Shown piece by piece: positions 33,198 to 41,745 of a stretch of 64,000 bases of DNA. The DNA lies in assembly GCA_018269075.1 (NCBI GenBank), contig JAFDVJ010000018.1:100412-164411 (forward strand), written 5' to 3'. The translations under genes were made by a program, and so were the position numbers. The number at the start of each line of letters is the position of its first letter. Position 1 is the first letter of the stretch. This stretch comes from Acidobacteriota bacterium. GTDB taxonomy: Bacteria > Acidobacteriota > Blastocatellia > Pyrinomonadales > Pyrinomonadaceae. Below the pieces are notes generated by a model. It did not search any database. It was not told where the DNA came from and saw only the letters and a list, made by a program, of their open reading frames with translations.

Positions 33198-35036
33198 TCA
33201 GTCGCGGATTCTGAGTTTTCCTTTTTTGGTTTTGACGGCCGGCAGAATTTCGCGTGAGAACAGGTGCGACCATTTGCGGAGAAAACTTTCGCGGACGAAA
33301 TACTCGATCTCGTCGGAGGTCGAAAATTCGGTGATCCGTTCGGTGATCTCGCGGGCTTCTTCGTAGGCGATGTTCGAGATCGTCCGGCGGACGCGGGCGA
33401 TCGAGTTGACGTTCATACTGAGCTCGGTCGCGCCGAGCCCGATCAGGATCGCGACGTATACCGGCGAGCCGGCCATCTCGCCGCAGACGAGAACCGGTTT
33501 CTGATTTTTGGCGGCCGTCACGAGCACGGTTTTGATCGAGCGCAGAACGGCCGGATGAAGCGTTTTGTACCAGTCGGCGACGAACTCGTTGTCGCGGTCG
33601 ACGGCCAGCACGTACTGCACGAGATCGTTCGTCCCGAGACAGAAGAATTCGACCTCGCGGGCGATGTCGGCGGCGATCAGCACGGCGGCCGGCGTTTCGA
33701 TCATCGCCCCGAGCCGCGGCTCGCCGTGTTCGATTCCCCGCTGCCGCAGCCGTTCCTTTTCGGCATCGAGCATTTTCCGGGCGGCGACGATCTCGGCGAC
33801 GTCGGTGACCATCGGCAGCACGATATCGATCCGGTGCTGGGCGGCGGCCTGCAGCAATGCGCGAAGCTGCGTCCGGAACTGCTTTTTATGGGTCATCATC
33901 AGCCGGATCGCCCGGAGGCCGAGCGCCGGGTTCTTTTCCTTTTCCTCGTTGACCGGGCCCAACTGTTCGGCGCTCAGATCGAATGTTCTGATCCTTACGC
34001 CCTCGTCGCCCGAGAGCGCGGCGATCTTCCGGTAGGCCTTGATCTGTTCCTGCTCGGACGGAAAGCCGCGAAACTGATTGAAGAGAAACTCCGAGCGGTA
34101 CAGCCCGATGCCGCGCGCTCCGAGGCGGCGGGCTTTGGCATATCCCTGCGGCAGATCGAGATTGGCGCGCAGCGTAATCTCGCAGCCGTCGAGCGTTTTC
34201 AGCTTTTCGCCGACCGGTTCGCTTTCGCGGTTCGTGTTTTCCTGAAAATTTTCGACGGCGATCCGGTATTTGGCGAGGCTCTTGTCCGACGGATGGAGCA
34301 CGACCTGACCGTTAAAACCGTCGACGATCACGTGATCGCCGGTTTTGACGCGCCGCAAAATTCCCTTCATCCCGGTGACCGCCGGCAGATTCTGTTCGCG
34401 AGCGAGGATAAAGGTGTGCGAGGTCCAGCCGCCGTGTTCGGTGATGACCGCCTTCGGCTCGCTTTCCATCAGCTCGATCAGCGTCGACGGCTTGACCTCG
34501 CGGGCGACGATGATCGAGTTTTTTTCGAGTTTGATGCCGGATTTTCCGCCGCCGCCGAGCGCGCCGAGAATCCGTTCGGCGACGTCCTCGACATCGATGT
34601 ATTTTTCGCGCAGGTGTTCGTCGGCAATCGCCTTGTAGTTGCCGATGTAGACCTCGGAAACGATCTTGACGGCCCATTCGGCGTTGACCTTTTCGCGGCC
34701 GATCTGGTTCTCGATCTTGTCGAGGAAAGACCGGTCTTCGAGGATCAGCAGGTGGGAATCGAAGATGTTCGATTTCTTCAACTGCCCGTCGGCGGGCGGC
34801 AGCGCGATCTTTTTGAGCTGCCGCCGGGCGAGCCTGACCGCCGCCCGGAAACGACGGATTTCGCGCTCGATCTGGCTGTCTTCGAGCGAGATCCGGTAAA
34901 ACTGCCGCTGCCGTCCGTGAAGACAGACGACGTGCCCGATGGCGACCCCGCGCGCGACGGCCCGGGCTTTGAGTCTCAATTCGGGGAGTCTGGTTTTTGC
35001 TCCGTTATTTTTCGTGGTCTTTTCCGAAAAGTTCAT
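33198..35036 (-). CDS. ptsI: phosphoenolpyruvate-protein phosphotransferase (PTS enzyme I)
   Basis: A 612-residue enzyme I. The phospho-accepting His is H207 in EHGGWTSHTFILARE, matching the GGxTSHxxIxAR signature. The PEP-binding barrel shows GIGLYRSEFLF, AMIETPAA, FCLGTNDLVQYVLAVDRDN and the VCGEMAG loop with its catalytic Cys. It takes phosphate from PEP and passes it to HPr. It is the third gene of a minus-strand run with AIM24 (8 bp away) and LOG-family genes. No HPr, EIIA or transport components are near, so it may feed a regulatory (nitrogen-type or HPr-kinase) branch instead of sugar uptake. It has no N-terminal GAF domain, so it is EI-type and not PtsP. Confidence 0.93.
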   Translation of the reverse strand: MNFSEKTTKNNGAKTRLPELRLKARAVARGVAIGHVVCLHGRQRQFYRISLEDSQIEREIRRFRAAVRLARRQLKKIALPPADGQLKKSNIFDSHLLILEDRSFLDKIENQIGREKVNAEWAVKIVSEVYIGNYKAIADEHLREKYIDVEDVAERILGALGGGGKSGIKLEKNSIIVAREVKPSTLIELMESEPKAVITEHGGWTSHTFILAREQNLPAVTGMKGILRRVKTGDHVIVDGFNGQVVLHPSDKSLAKYRIAVENFQENTNRESEPVGEKLKTLDGCEITLRANLDLPQGYAKARRLGARGIGLYRSEFLFNQFRGFPSEQEQIKAYRKIAALSGDEGVRIRTFDLSAEQLGPVNEEKEKNPALGLRAIRLMMTHKKQFRTQLRALLQAAAQHRIDIVLPMVTDVAEIVAARKMLDAEKERLRQRGIEHGEPRLGAMIETPAAVLIAADIAREVEFFCLGTNDLVQYVLAVDRDNEFVADWYKTLHPAVLRSIKTVLVTAAKNQKPVLVCGEMAGSPVYVAILIGLGATELSMNVNSIARVRRTISNIAYEEAREITERITEFSTSDEIEYFVRESFLRKWSHLFSREILPAVKTKKGKLRIRD

Positions 35037-35044
35037 TCAAACAA

Positions 35045-36007
35045 CTAGCTGCCGAAACTGAAACCGCCGCCGCCGCCGCTGCCGCCCTGACTCGGGAAAA
35101 ACGGCTTCAGCAAACCGGCGAACGCCGCCAGATTGCGGGTCTGGATCAGGATCTCGCCCGGCCCGTTGAACTCGGCGACCATTCCCTCGCCCGATAAGAA
35201 GCTCCGGAAAAATCCGCTTTTCGCCGCTTTTCGGAGGTTGTACTGCATATGTCCCTCCCACGCGACGAGATGGCCGGTATCGACGACGTACTGCTCGCCC
35301 GGCCTGAGCGTCTTGCGGTGGATCGCCCCGAACGACGACACCAGCAGCAGGCCGGTTCCCGACACCTGCAGCACGAACAGGCCCTCGCCGCCGAAAAACG
35401 ATTTCGCGCCGCCGAATTTCGTATCGACGACGAGGCTCGTGTCGCCCGCGAGATACGAGCTCGACTGGACCATAAAGGTCTGGTTCTGCATCTCGATGCC
35501 GGCGACGTCGCCCGGCGCGCCCGGCGCGAAGGTCACTTCGCCCGGTCCGCCGCGGGCCGTAAAGGTCGAGACGAAGGCCGATTCCCCGCCGACGGCCCGT
35601 TTGAGCGCGCCGAAGATGCCGCCCTTCATTTCCGAATGCAGATCGATGTTGGCCGACATCGAAACCATCGCGCCGGCCTCGGCGGCGATCGCCTGTTCGG
35701 CCTGCAGGTTGACGACGGCGAGCGCGAAAGCGCCCTGATGTTCGATCGCCCAGGTATATCCGCGGCCCTGGCCCCGCCCGTCGGCGTCGAAATTGAAGGC
35801 TCCGGAAGCCGGCGGCGGCGCGCCGTAACCCGGCGGCGGCTGTTGTCCGCCGACATTTTGCGGCTGCCCGCCGTAGTTCGGCGTCGGCGCCGGCGGCGGA
35901 TTGTAGGGCGGCGGCGCGGCGGCCGGCTGATTTTGAAGCGTAAAGCCGCAGCCGCCGCAAAACTTGGCGTTCGGCAGCAACGGCGCGTTGCATTTCGGGC
36001 AGTTCAT
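35045..36007 (-). CDS. AIM24 family protein with N-terminal zinc ribbon
   Basis: A 320-residue protein starting at the ATG at 36007, preceded by TTGGAGTAAC. The N-terminus is a zinc ribbon (CPKCNAPLLPNAKFCGGCG, two CxxC pairs), followed by a Pro/Gly/Asn-rich linker (about 25-70) and a beta-rich AIM24/TIGR00266 domain (about 85-310), with AEAGAMVSMSANIDL, GGESAFVSTFTARGGPGEV and GEGLFVLQVSGTGLLLVSSFG. It ends in a Gly/Ser-rich tail. AIM24 proteins are widespread; eukaryotic ones affect mitochondrial inner-membrane organisation, bacterial ones have no fixed role. Its start overlaps the end of the LOG-family gene by four bases. Confidence 0.9.
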   Translation of the reverse strand: MNCPKCNAPLLPNAKFCGGCGFTLQNQPAAAPPPYNPPPAPTPNYGGQPQNVGGQQPPPGYGAPPPASGAFNFDADGRGQGRGYTWAIEHQGAFALAVVNLQAEQAIAAEAGAMVSMSANIDLHSEMKGGIFGALKRAVGGESAFVSTFTARGGPGEVTFAPGAPGDVAGIEMQNQTFMVQSSSYLAGDTSLVVDTKFGGAKSFFGGEGLFVLQVSGTGLLLVSSFGAIHRKTLRPGEQYVVDTGHLVAWEGHMQYNLRKAAKSGFFRSFLSGEGMVAEFNGPGEILIQTRNLAAFAGLLKPFFPSQGGSGGGGGFSFGS

Positions 36008-36558
36008 ATTGTTACTCCAATTGATTTTTGAACGATGATTCGACAGGCTTCGTCGGCGTCGGCGGCGAAATCGAGCAGGCTCACGTCGCGGTCGCTGACG
36101 ACGAGATTGTCCTGCCACGCCTTGACGACTTCCTTCCAGCATTCGCCGAGCAGCACGAGCGGGCGTTTATCGAGCACGCCGGTCTGCAGTTTGTTCCAGA
36201 CCAGCGAGATCTCGGTGACCGTCCCCATTCCGCCGCGAAGCGCGACGAATCCGACCGAACGGGTGATCAGATTCTGCAGTCGGCCGTAAAAATGATCGGT
36301 CGCGACCTTATCGGTCAGATACCGGTTGGGTTCGCCCTTGAACTGATTCATCACGATCCCGAAAACCCGGCCGCCCTTTTCGCGGGCGCCCCGCGAAGCG
36401 GCCTCCATCACGCCGAGATAGCCGCCGGTACAGATCGTAAAACCGGCTTCGGCGAGCTTTCCGCCGAGCTCTCTGGCCTGCCGGTATTCGATCGAATTTT
36501 CGGAACATTTCGAACCGCCGAAAATCGTCACAATCTTGTCGCTTAGAAGTTCATTCAT
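36004..36558 (-). CDS. LOG-family (lysine decarboxylase-like) protein
   Basis: A 184-residue Rossmann-like protein. The signature is RGGMGTVTEISLVWNKLQ (residues about 108-125), a variant of PGGxGTxxE with Arg in place of Pro. Other family marks are VTIFGGSKCSEN and CTGGYLGVMEAASRGA. LOG proteins are nucleotide 5'-monophosphate phosphoribohydrolases (cytokinin-type or purine nucleotidases). The substrate in this organism is unknown. It leads the AIM24-ptsI run and is followed without a gap by AIM24. Confidence 0.9.
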   Translation of the reverse strand: MNELLSDKIVTIFGGSKCSENSIEYRQARELGGKLAEAGFTICTGGYLGVMEAASRGAREKGGRVFGIVMNQFKGEPNRYLTDKVATDHFYGRLQNLITRSVGFVALRGGMGTVTEISLVWNKLQTGVLDKRPLVLLGECWKEVVKAWQDNLVVSDRDVSLLDFAADADEACRIIVQKSIGVTI

Positions 36559-36629
36559 TGGTCTATGTCACAGATAAACGAAATTTTTCTAACCGTTATT
36601 TTATAACCAATGGTAATTTTAGACAAACA

Positions 36630-38006
36630 TTAATTTTGAGCCGCGGCTTCTTCCGGCGTATGCTGGCCGGCCTCGTGGATGGCTTTCGCCGTATTATTGA
36701 AAAACAGGATCAGCATTCCGACGATGAAAAAGACGATCAGCGTCAGAATCGCCGGGCGATAGGAATTCGTCAGCTGCGCGACCAGCCCGAAAACGATCGG
36801 CCCGAGCCACGACGTGCCGCGCTCCGAGATCGCGTAGATGCCGAAAAAGGCCGCTTCCCGGCCGGCCGGGATCATCTGCGAGAAAAGCGAACGCGAAAGC
36901 GCCTGCGAGCCGCCGAGGACGAACCCGATCGCCCCGCTCATCACGTAGGCCTCGGTCAGCGTCTGCAAAAAGCCGTAGGCGTAGATGACGATCGCCGACC
37001 AGATTACCAGCGAGATGATGATCGCGGTTTTGGTGTTGGTGAAATGGGCGATCCGTTCGAAAGCGAGCGAGCCGATCATCCCGACGAGCTGCGCGATCGC
37101 AAAGGAAATGATCAGCACCGAGCTGTCGACTTCGAGCCCTTTCGCGACGAACAGCTCCTGCGAGATGAACAGGGCCGAACTCGTGATGACGGTCTGAATC
37201 CCGTCGTTGTAAAGGAGATAGGCGATCAGAAAATGAAGCGTGTGTTTGAGCTTGAACAACTCGCGGAAAGTATCGATCAGCTCGCCGAAACCGGCCGCGA
37301 TGTAGTTTTTACCCTCGGGCGCGGAGCGCAGGGGCTGCCGGCTTTTCACTAAAAAGAAGGTGATGATCGAAAATCCGGCCCACCAGATTCCGCCGCCGAG
37401 CAGACAAATCCGGACCGCGAGCCCGGTCGGAATGCCGATGGCCTCACTGTTTTTTAAGAAGATAAAGCTTAAGACCAGGGTCACGAACCCGCCCGCGTAA
37501 CCGGTCGCGAAGCTCCAGCTCGAAACCTTGTCGCGTTTATCCTCGGTCGTGATATCGGTCAGAAACGAGTTGAAAAAGACGATCGACGCCCCGGCGCTTA
37601 AATTGGCGACGATAAACAGCAGCGAGCCCATCAGATACAGATTGCCCTGCACGAAGAACATCAGCATACAGCCGAACGCCCCGAGAAAGCAGAAAAACCC
37701 CATAAAGGTTTTCTTGAGGTGCGTATAATCGGCGATCGCTCCGAGAACCGGCAGAAAAAAGATCTGCAGAAAAACGGAAAGGCCCACCGAATAGTTGAAC
37801 ATCGATTTGGCCGTCACCAGATCATACCCGCCGAGCGAGAGGACCGCGCCGTTCTCGCCGACCGCCTGCTGCGCCAGCCGGGTCAGATACTCACCGATCA
37901 AAACACCTAAAATGAGCGTAAAAAAAGCGTGATTCGCCCAGTCGAAGGCGACCCAGCCGAAAATTTCTTTCGGATCGTTCTTTTTCAGATTGATGTTGTT
38001 CGTCAT
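36630..38006 (-). CDS. MFS transporter of the UMF1 (Atg22-like) family
   Basis: A 458-residue inner-membrane transporter with about 12 hydrophobic helices. It starts EIFGWVAFDWANHAFFTLI, close to the FDWANSAY pattern that marks UMF1/Atg22-like carriers. An inner motif LGAIADYTHLKK after helix 2-3 matches the G-x-x-A-D MFS loop. UMF1 members include amino-acid effluxers in fungi, but bacterial substrates are mostly unknown. It is coupled to the metalloenzyme gene upstream by a four-base overlap (38003-38006), so the two may act on one metabolite. Cytoplasmic tail of about 15 residues. Confidence 0.88.
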   Translation of the reverse strand: MTNNINLKKNDPKEIFGWVAFDWANHAFFTLILGVLIGEYLTRLAQQAVGENGAVLSLGGYDLVTAKSMFNYSVGLSVFLQIFFLPVLGAIADYTHLKKTFMGFFCFLGAFGCMLMFFVQGNLYLMGSLLFIVANLSAGASIVFFNSFLTDITTEDKRDKVSSWSFATGYAGGFVTLVLSFIFLKNSEAIGIPTGLAVRICLLGGGIWWAGFSIITFFLVKSRQPLRSAPEGKNYIAAGFGELIDTFRELFKLKHTLHFLIAYLLYNDGIQTVITSSALFISQELFVAKGLEVDSSVLIISFAIAQLVGMIGSLAFERIAHFTNTKTAIIISLVIWSAIVIYAYGFLQTLTEAYVMSGAIGFVLGGSQALSRSLFSQMIPAGREAAFFGIYAISERGTSWLGPIVFGLVAQLTNSYRPAILTLIVFFIVGMLILFFNNTAKAIHEAGQHTPEEAAAQN

Positions 38007-38899
38007 TTCGTCAATAAGTCAATAATTGCCGGCGCAATATCGGTCAAATCCGCGATCCGGGCCGCGGTTTCCATTTTTCCTCGTCCCCAGATAACGGTCG
38101 GAACGTCATTCAGCGTGTGATTGCGAACTGACAAATCTTCTATGTTTCCGTGGTCGCTTGTCAAGATAAAAGTCGTCTTTTCCAAATCGATCAGCTTTAA
38201 AGTCTCGCGGATAAATTCGGCGAGCGGCGGCAAATGGATTCCGGCGGCCGTAAAATCCTGGGCGTGGCCGATCTTGTCGGTTATGAAATATTCGTAAAGC
38301 GTGAACCGGCAGCGACGCGAAAAATCGGCGAGCACGGCGGCCGCCCCGGCCGGCGAAAAAAGCGGGACGTCGAACCCGCGCTCCCGCAGGCTTTGGTTGG
38401 TAAAATCGTGAAACAGGGCCTTCCGGCCGATCAGATCGGGCAGTTTCCGAAACGGCAGTCCGGCGGCCTCGACCGCGCAGGTCGTCGCCGACTTCCACCG
38501 CTGCGGCTCGGTAAAAAAACCGGGCGTGTAGGCGTTGGCGAATACCGCCGGCCCGACGCCGGCCGCTGACAGGCGGAGAAAGATCGAGTTTTCGGAGATT
38601 ATCTCACGGAGCTCGCCGTTGGGGAAGCCCTGTTTATGATAGCCCAGCCGCTGCGGAGCGTTGACGCCGGTCAGAATGGCGGTCTGGCCCGAGGCGCTTT
38701 GCGGACGGCCGTCGACCCCGAGCCGCGGATCGGTCGGCTTCATAACGCCGTCGAGGTACGGTTCGGCCGGTCGCCCCTTAAAGTAAGCCAGCGGTTCCAT
38801 TCCCGAAAACCGGGCCAGAGGGTTCTGAGGATCATCATCGCCGATCCCCAGACCGTCGATAAAGAAAAGAATCACGCTCGAACCTTCGATCACTTCCAT
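38003..38899 (-). CDS. alkaline phosphatase-superfamily metalloenzyme
   Basis: A 298-residue enzyme of the phosphopentomutase/phosphoglycerate mutase (iPGM) metalloenzyme fold. Metal and active-site motifs: FFIDGLGIGDDD (D14), SASGQTAILTG (the Ser/Thr nucleophile region), EYFITDKIGHAQD, TSDHGNIED and NHTLNDVPTVIWG. The order D, S/T, D-x3-H, D-H, H is as expected. It is shorter than iPGM (about 510) and phosphopentomutase (about 400), so its substrate is uncertain. No signal peptide, thus cytoplasmic. The gene overlaps the following MFS transporter and is divergent from the VCBS gene at 39161. Confidence 0.88.
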   Translation of the reverse strand: MEVIEGSSVILFFIDGLGIGDDDPQNPLARFSGMEPLAYFKGRPAEPYLDGVMKPTDPRLGVDGRPQSASGQTAILTGVNAPQRLGYHKQGFPNGELREIISENSIFLRLSAAGVGPAVFANAYTPGFFTEPQRWKSATTCAVEAAGLPFRKLPDLIGRKALFHDFTNQSLRERGFDVPLFSPAGAAAVLADFSRRCRFTLYEYFITDKIGHAQDFTAAGIHLPPLAEFIRETLKLIDLEKTTFILTSDHGNIEDLSVRNHTLNDVPTVIWGRGKMETAARIADLTDIAPAIIDLLTK

Positions 38900-39013
38900 A
38901 ACATAAAAAATACCAATTCCCGATCAAAATCGAAATCCGAAATGACAAAACCGGCTAAGCCGTCCTTTTCCGGCAAATAGTTTGATTTTCATTGATTTGT
39001 TTCGCAAAAAACC

Positions 39014-39042
39014 TTGACATTCGGCCCCGAAATGAGTTAAAT
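39014..39042 (+). promoter_or_regulatory. sigma-70-like promoter of the VCBS gene
   Basis: TTGACA (39014-39019), a 17-bp spacer and TTAAAT (39037-39042) lie in the correct orientation about 120 bp upstream of the ATG at 39161. GAGGAGGG at about 39146-39153 is the ribosome site. The long untranslated leader between them is T-rich. Confidence 0.6.
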
Positions 39043-39160
39043 TTCAGTCACAAATTCTGTTTTTTTTCTACTTTGTTTTTTTCATTCGAAATGTACTGCA
39101 TTAGTGAATAAAACCAAGTTAATTGTTAATTTTTTTTTCAGTTTAGAGGAGGGAAATTTT

Positions 39161-41437
39161 ATGTCTTGGACTAATTTCAGTCAGTCCACGCGCACTTTGA
39201 TTTATGCCGTTGCGGTTATCTCCCTGGCCGCCTTCGGTCTTTGGATCGGTGTCAATAACAACAAGGTCGAGGCCAACACGACGGCTGCCAATCTGGTGCC
39301 GGCCGCCACATTTGCCGCCAACGCCGGATCACTCGGCGCGATCGCCGACGGCGGCTCGACCTGCAGCCCGAGCCCGGGCGCGGCGCGCGACGTTACTTTT
39401 ACGGTGGCCGGTGTTAACGGCTCGGTTTCGGCCGTCGACGTCGGGATGACCTTCGGCTCGCCGAACCATACGTTCATCGGCGACATCGTGGCCGTCCTGA
39501 TCGCCCCCAACGGCGCTTCGCATAACGTTTTCGGCCGGACCCTCGCGACCACCGCGACCTCGTTCGGCGACGCTTCCGACCTCGGCGGAACCTATACGTT
39601 CTCCGATACCGCGGCGGCTCCCCCGTCGGGCGGCTGGTGGCAGGAAGCGAACATCCGCGGCACCGCCGAAGTGATGACCAGCGGAACCTACCGGACGACC
39701 GCTTCGGGCGGCGCCGGCGCGACCATCCCGATGCCGCCGACGACGATGAACACGTCCTTCACCGGCGTCACCAACGCCAACGGTACCTGGACGCTGCGGA
39801 TCACCGACGGCTGTTCGGGCGACACCGGCGCCGTCACGGCGGCGACCCTTTCGGTCACCGGCGCGGCCGCTCCGCTCGATGCCAACGCCGACTTTAACGG
39901 CGACGGCAAAACCGACTATACGGTCGCCCGCGGAACCTCGACCCCGTTTGCCGAAGTTCCGAATTCGCTCGGCATCAGCAAGATGGCCCGCAATCAGGAA
40001 GTCAAAGGCCGTCCGCGTTCGGCCGGCAAATCCGACAACCTGTTTGCGCCGCCGATTTACTGGTACGTCAGCCTGAACGGTCCGGGCACGACCGGCGTCG
40101 CCCAGCTCGGCGATGCGGCGACCGACTTTATCACGCCCGAAGATTTCGACGGCGACGGTAAGGACGATCTCGCGGTCTGGACGGAAGCGGCGGCGACGGT
40201 TGCCAACTTCAAGATCCTGCAGAGCTCGAACAACACGGTTCGGGTCGAAACTTTCGGTCAGACCGGTGACGACCCGGCGGTCGTCGGCGACTACGACGGC
40301 GACGGCAAAGCCGACCCGGCCGTTTACCGCTGCCCGCCCTTCACCGATCCCGACGGTCAGTGCTACTTCTTCTACCGCGGCAGCCTGAATAACCCGAGCG
40401 GCGCGGTCACTTACGTTCCGTGGGGCTTCGGCGTCGACGGCGACTTCTTCCCGTATGTCGGCGATTTCGACGGCGACGGCAAGAACGATTTCTGCGTTCA
40501 GAGAGCGGATCCCGTAACCCCCGCTCAGGGTCAGTTCGTCCTTCTGAAATCCAACGGTCTCGGCGTCGAATACATCAGCTGGGGCAAATCGAGCGACTTC
40601 CTGATCCCGGGCGATTACGACGGCGACGGCAAGACCGACCTCTGCGTCCGCCGTTCCAACGATCCGACTACGGGTCTGAGAACTTACTATCTGCTGACCC
40701 GCACCGGCGCGACCAGCCAGATCCAGTGGGGCATCACGGGCGACGTTTCGGTGCCCGGCGATTATGACGGCGACGGCAAAATCGATGCGGCCGTCTTTCG
40801 TCCTTCGAACGGCGTCTGGTACATTAACGGCTCGACCGCCGGTTTCCGCGCCTTTCAATGGGGACTCGCCGGCGACATTCCGGTCCAGGCCGATTACGAC
40901 GGCGACGGCAAAACCGACATCGCCGTATTTCGCGCGGGCGTCTGGTATGTCTTCAATTCGACGCAGGGTTATACGGGCGCGTTTACGCTCGGGACGGCAC
41001 TTGATCGGCCCGTTCCGGCCGATTACGACGGCGATCTGAAGGCCGATCCGGCGGTTTTCAACAACGGAAGCTGGACGATCAACCGCTCGTCGCTCGGACC
41101 GACGGCCTTTCAGTTCGGGGTGGCCGCCGACGTTCCGGTGCCGGGCGATTACAACGGCGACGGTCTCGACAATCCGGCGGTCTTTCGGCCGTCGAACGGA
41201 ACCTGGTATATCTCGAAGCCGACCGGCGGTTATGACGCCCAGCCGTTCGGGCTTTCGACCGATAAACTGATTCCGGCCGATTACGACGGCGACGGCCGGA
41301 CCGATATCGCCGTTTGGCGGGCCAATACTACGAGCGGTCGCGGCGAATGGTACATCCTTCAATCGCGCGACGGGTTCACGGTCGCCAATTTCGGATTTTC
41401 GACCGATACGCCGGTCGCCAATTCGCTGATTCACTGA
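39161..41437 (+). CDS. secreted P-domain protein with ten VCBS/FG-GAP repeats
   Basis: A 758-residue exported protein. The ATG at 39161 follows GAGGAGGG; an earlier in-frame ATG at 39104 is rejected. A signal segment (about 10-30) is followed by a proprotein-convertase P-domain-like region (about 45-240, with TFIGDIVAVLIAPNGASHNVFG and NGTWTLRITDGCSGDTG), then about ten repeats of the D-Y/F-DGDGK-x-D type (for example DYDGDGKTDIAVFRAGVWYV), likely a calcium-binding propeller. The segment resembles a cell-surface or extracellular adhesin. The repeats are close paralogues of those in the gene at 41746. Confidence 0.9.
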   Translation: MSWTNFSQSTRTLIYAVAVISLAAFGLWIGVNNNKVEANTTAANLVPAATFAANAGSLGAIADGGSTCSPSPGAARDVTFTVAGVNGSVSAVDVGMTFGSPNHTFIGDIVAVLIAPNGASHNVFGRTLATTATSFGDASDLGGTYTFSDTAAAPPSGGWWQEANIRGTAEVMTSGTYRTTASGGAGATIPMPPTTMNTSFTGVTNANGTWTLRITDGCSGDTGAVTAATLSVTGAAAPLDANADFNGDGKTDYTVARGTSTPFAEVPNSLGISKMARNQEVKGRPRSAGKSDNLFAPPIYWYVSLNGPGTTGVAQLGDAATDFITPEDFDGDGKDDLAVWTEAAATVANFKILQSSNNTVRVETFGQTGDDPAVVGDYDGDGKADPAVYRCPPFTDPDGQCYFFYRGSLNNPSGAVTYVPWGFGVDGDFFPYVGDFDGDGKNDFCVQRADPVTPAQGQFVLLKSNGLGVEYISWGKSSDFLIPGDYDGDGKTDLCVRRSNDPTTGLRTYYLLTRTGATSQIQWGITGDVSVPGDYDGDGKIDAAVFRPSNGVWYINGSTAGFRAFQWGLAGDIPVQADYDGDGKTDIAVFRAGVWYVFNSTQGYTGAFTLGTALDRPVPADYDGDLKADPAVFNNGSWTINRSSLGPTAFQFGVAADVPVPGDYNGDGLDNPAVFRPSNGTWYISKPTGGYDAQPFGLSTDKLIPADYDGDGRTDIAVWRANTTSGRGEWYILQSRDGFTVANFGFSTDTPVANSLIH

Positions 41438-41466
41438 CGAAAATCGGGTCGAAACGCGAGTTGTTC

Positions 41467-41505
41467 AAAATGCGGGTCTTTCCGGGGCCCGCATTATTAT
41501 TTTTC
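41467..41505 (+). terminator. hairpin terminator of the VCBS gene
   Basis: AATGCGGG (41469-41476) pairs with CCCGCATT (41488-41495); TTATTATTTTTC follows. The rest of 41506-41745 contains no gene; GGAGG just before 41746 is the next ribosome site. Confidence 0.8.
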
Positions 41506-41745
41506 ATTTTTTTTTCGCTGATTTATTTTCGGGAGTCCGGCCGGCGCGGCATCAAGGGCGAGAATTTCAACCGGCGGAGAACCAATGTCGATCTTCCAAG
41601 CCCTTTATTTATGTATATTTTTCGTCGTTCACAAGATGGTTGCCATTTTTTTTCGCGATTACTGCAAGAAACAAAAAACCGCTGCGTTCCATAGTTGCTC
41701 AGCACAAAAAAGTAGTCTGAAACTACAAAAATAACTGGAGGAAAT

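Noticed and set aside
33264-35048. 594-codon frame opposite the ptsI gene
   Set aside because: Antisense shadow caused by GC-rich third positions; the minus strand has full enzyme I motifs.
39329-41434. 701-codon frame opposite the VCBS gene
   Set aside because: Antisense shadow of a repetitive, GC-rich gene; no domain or ribosome site.
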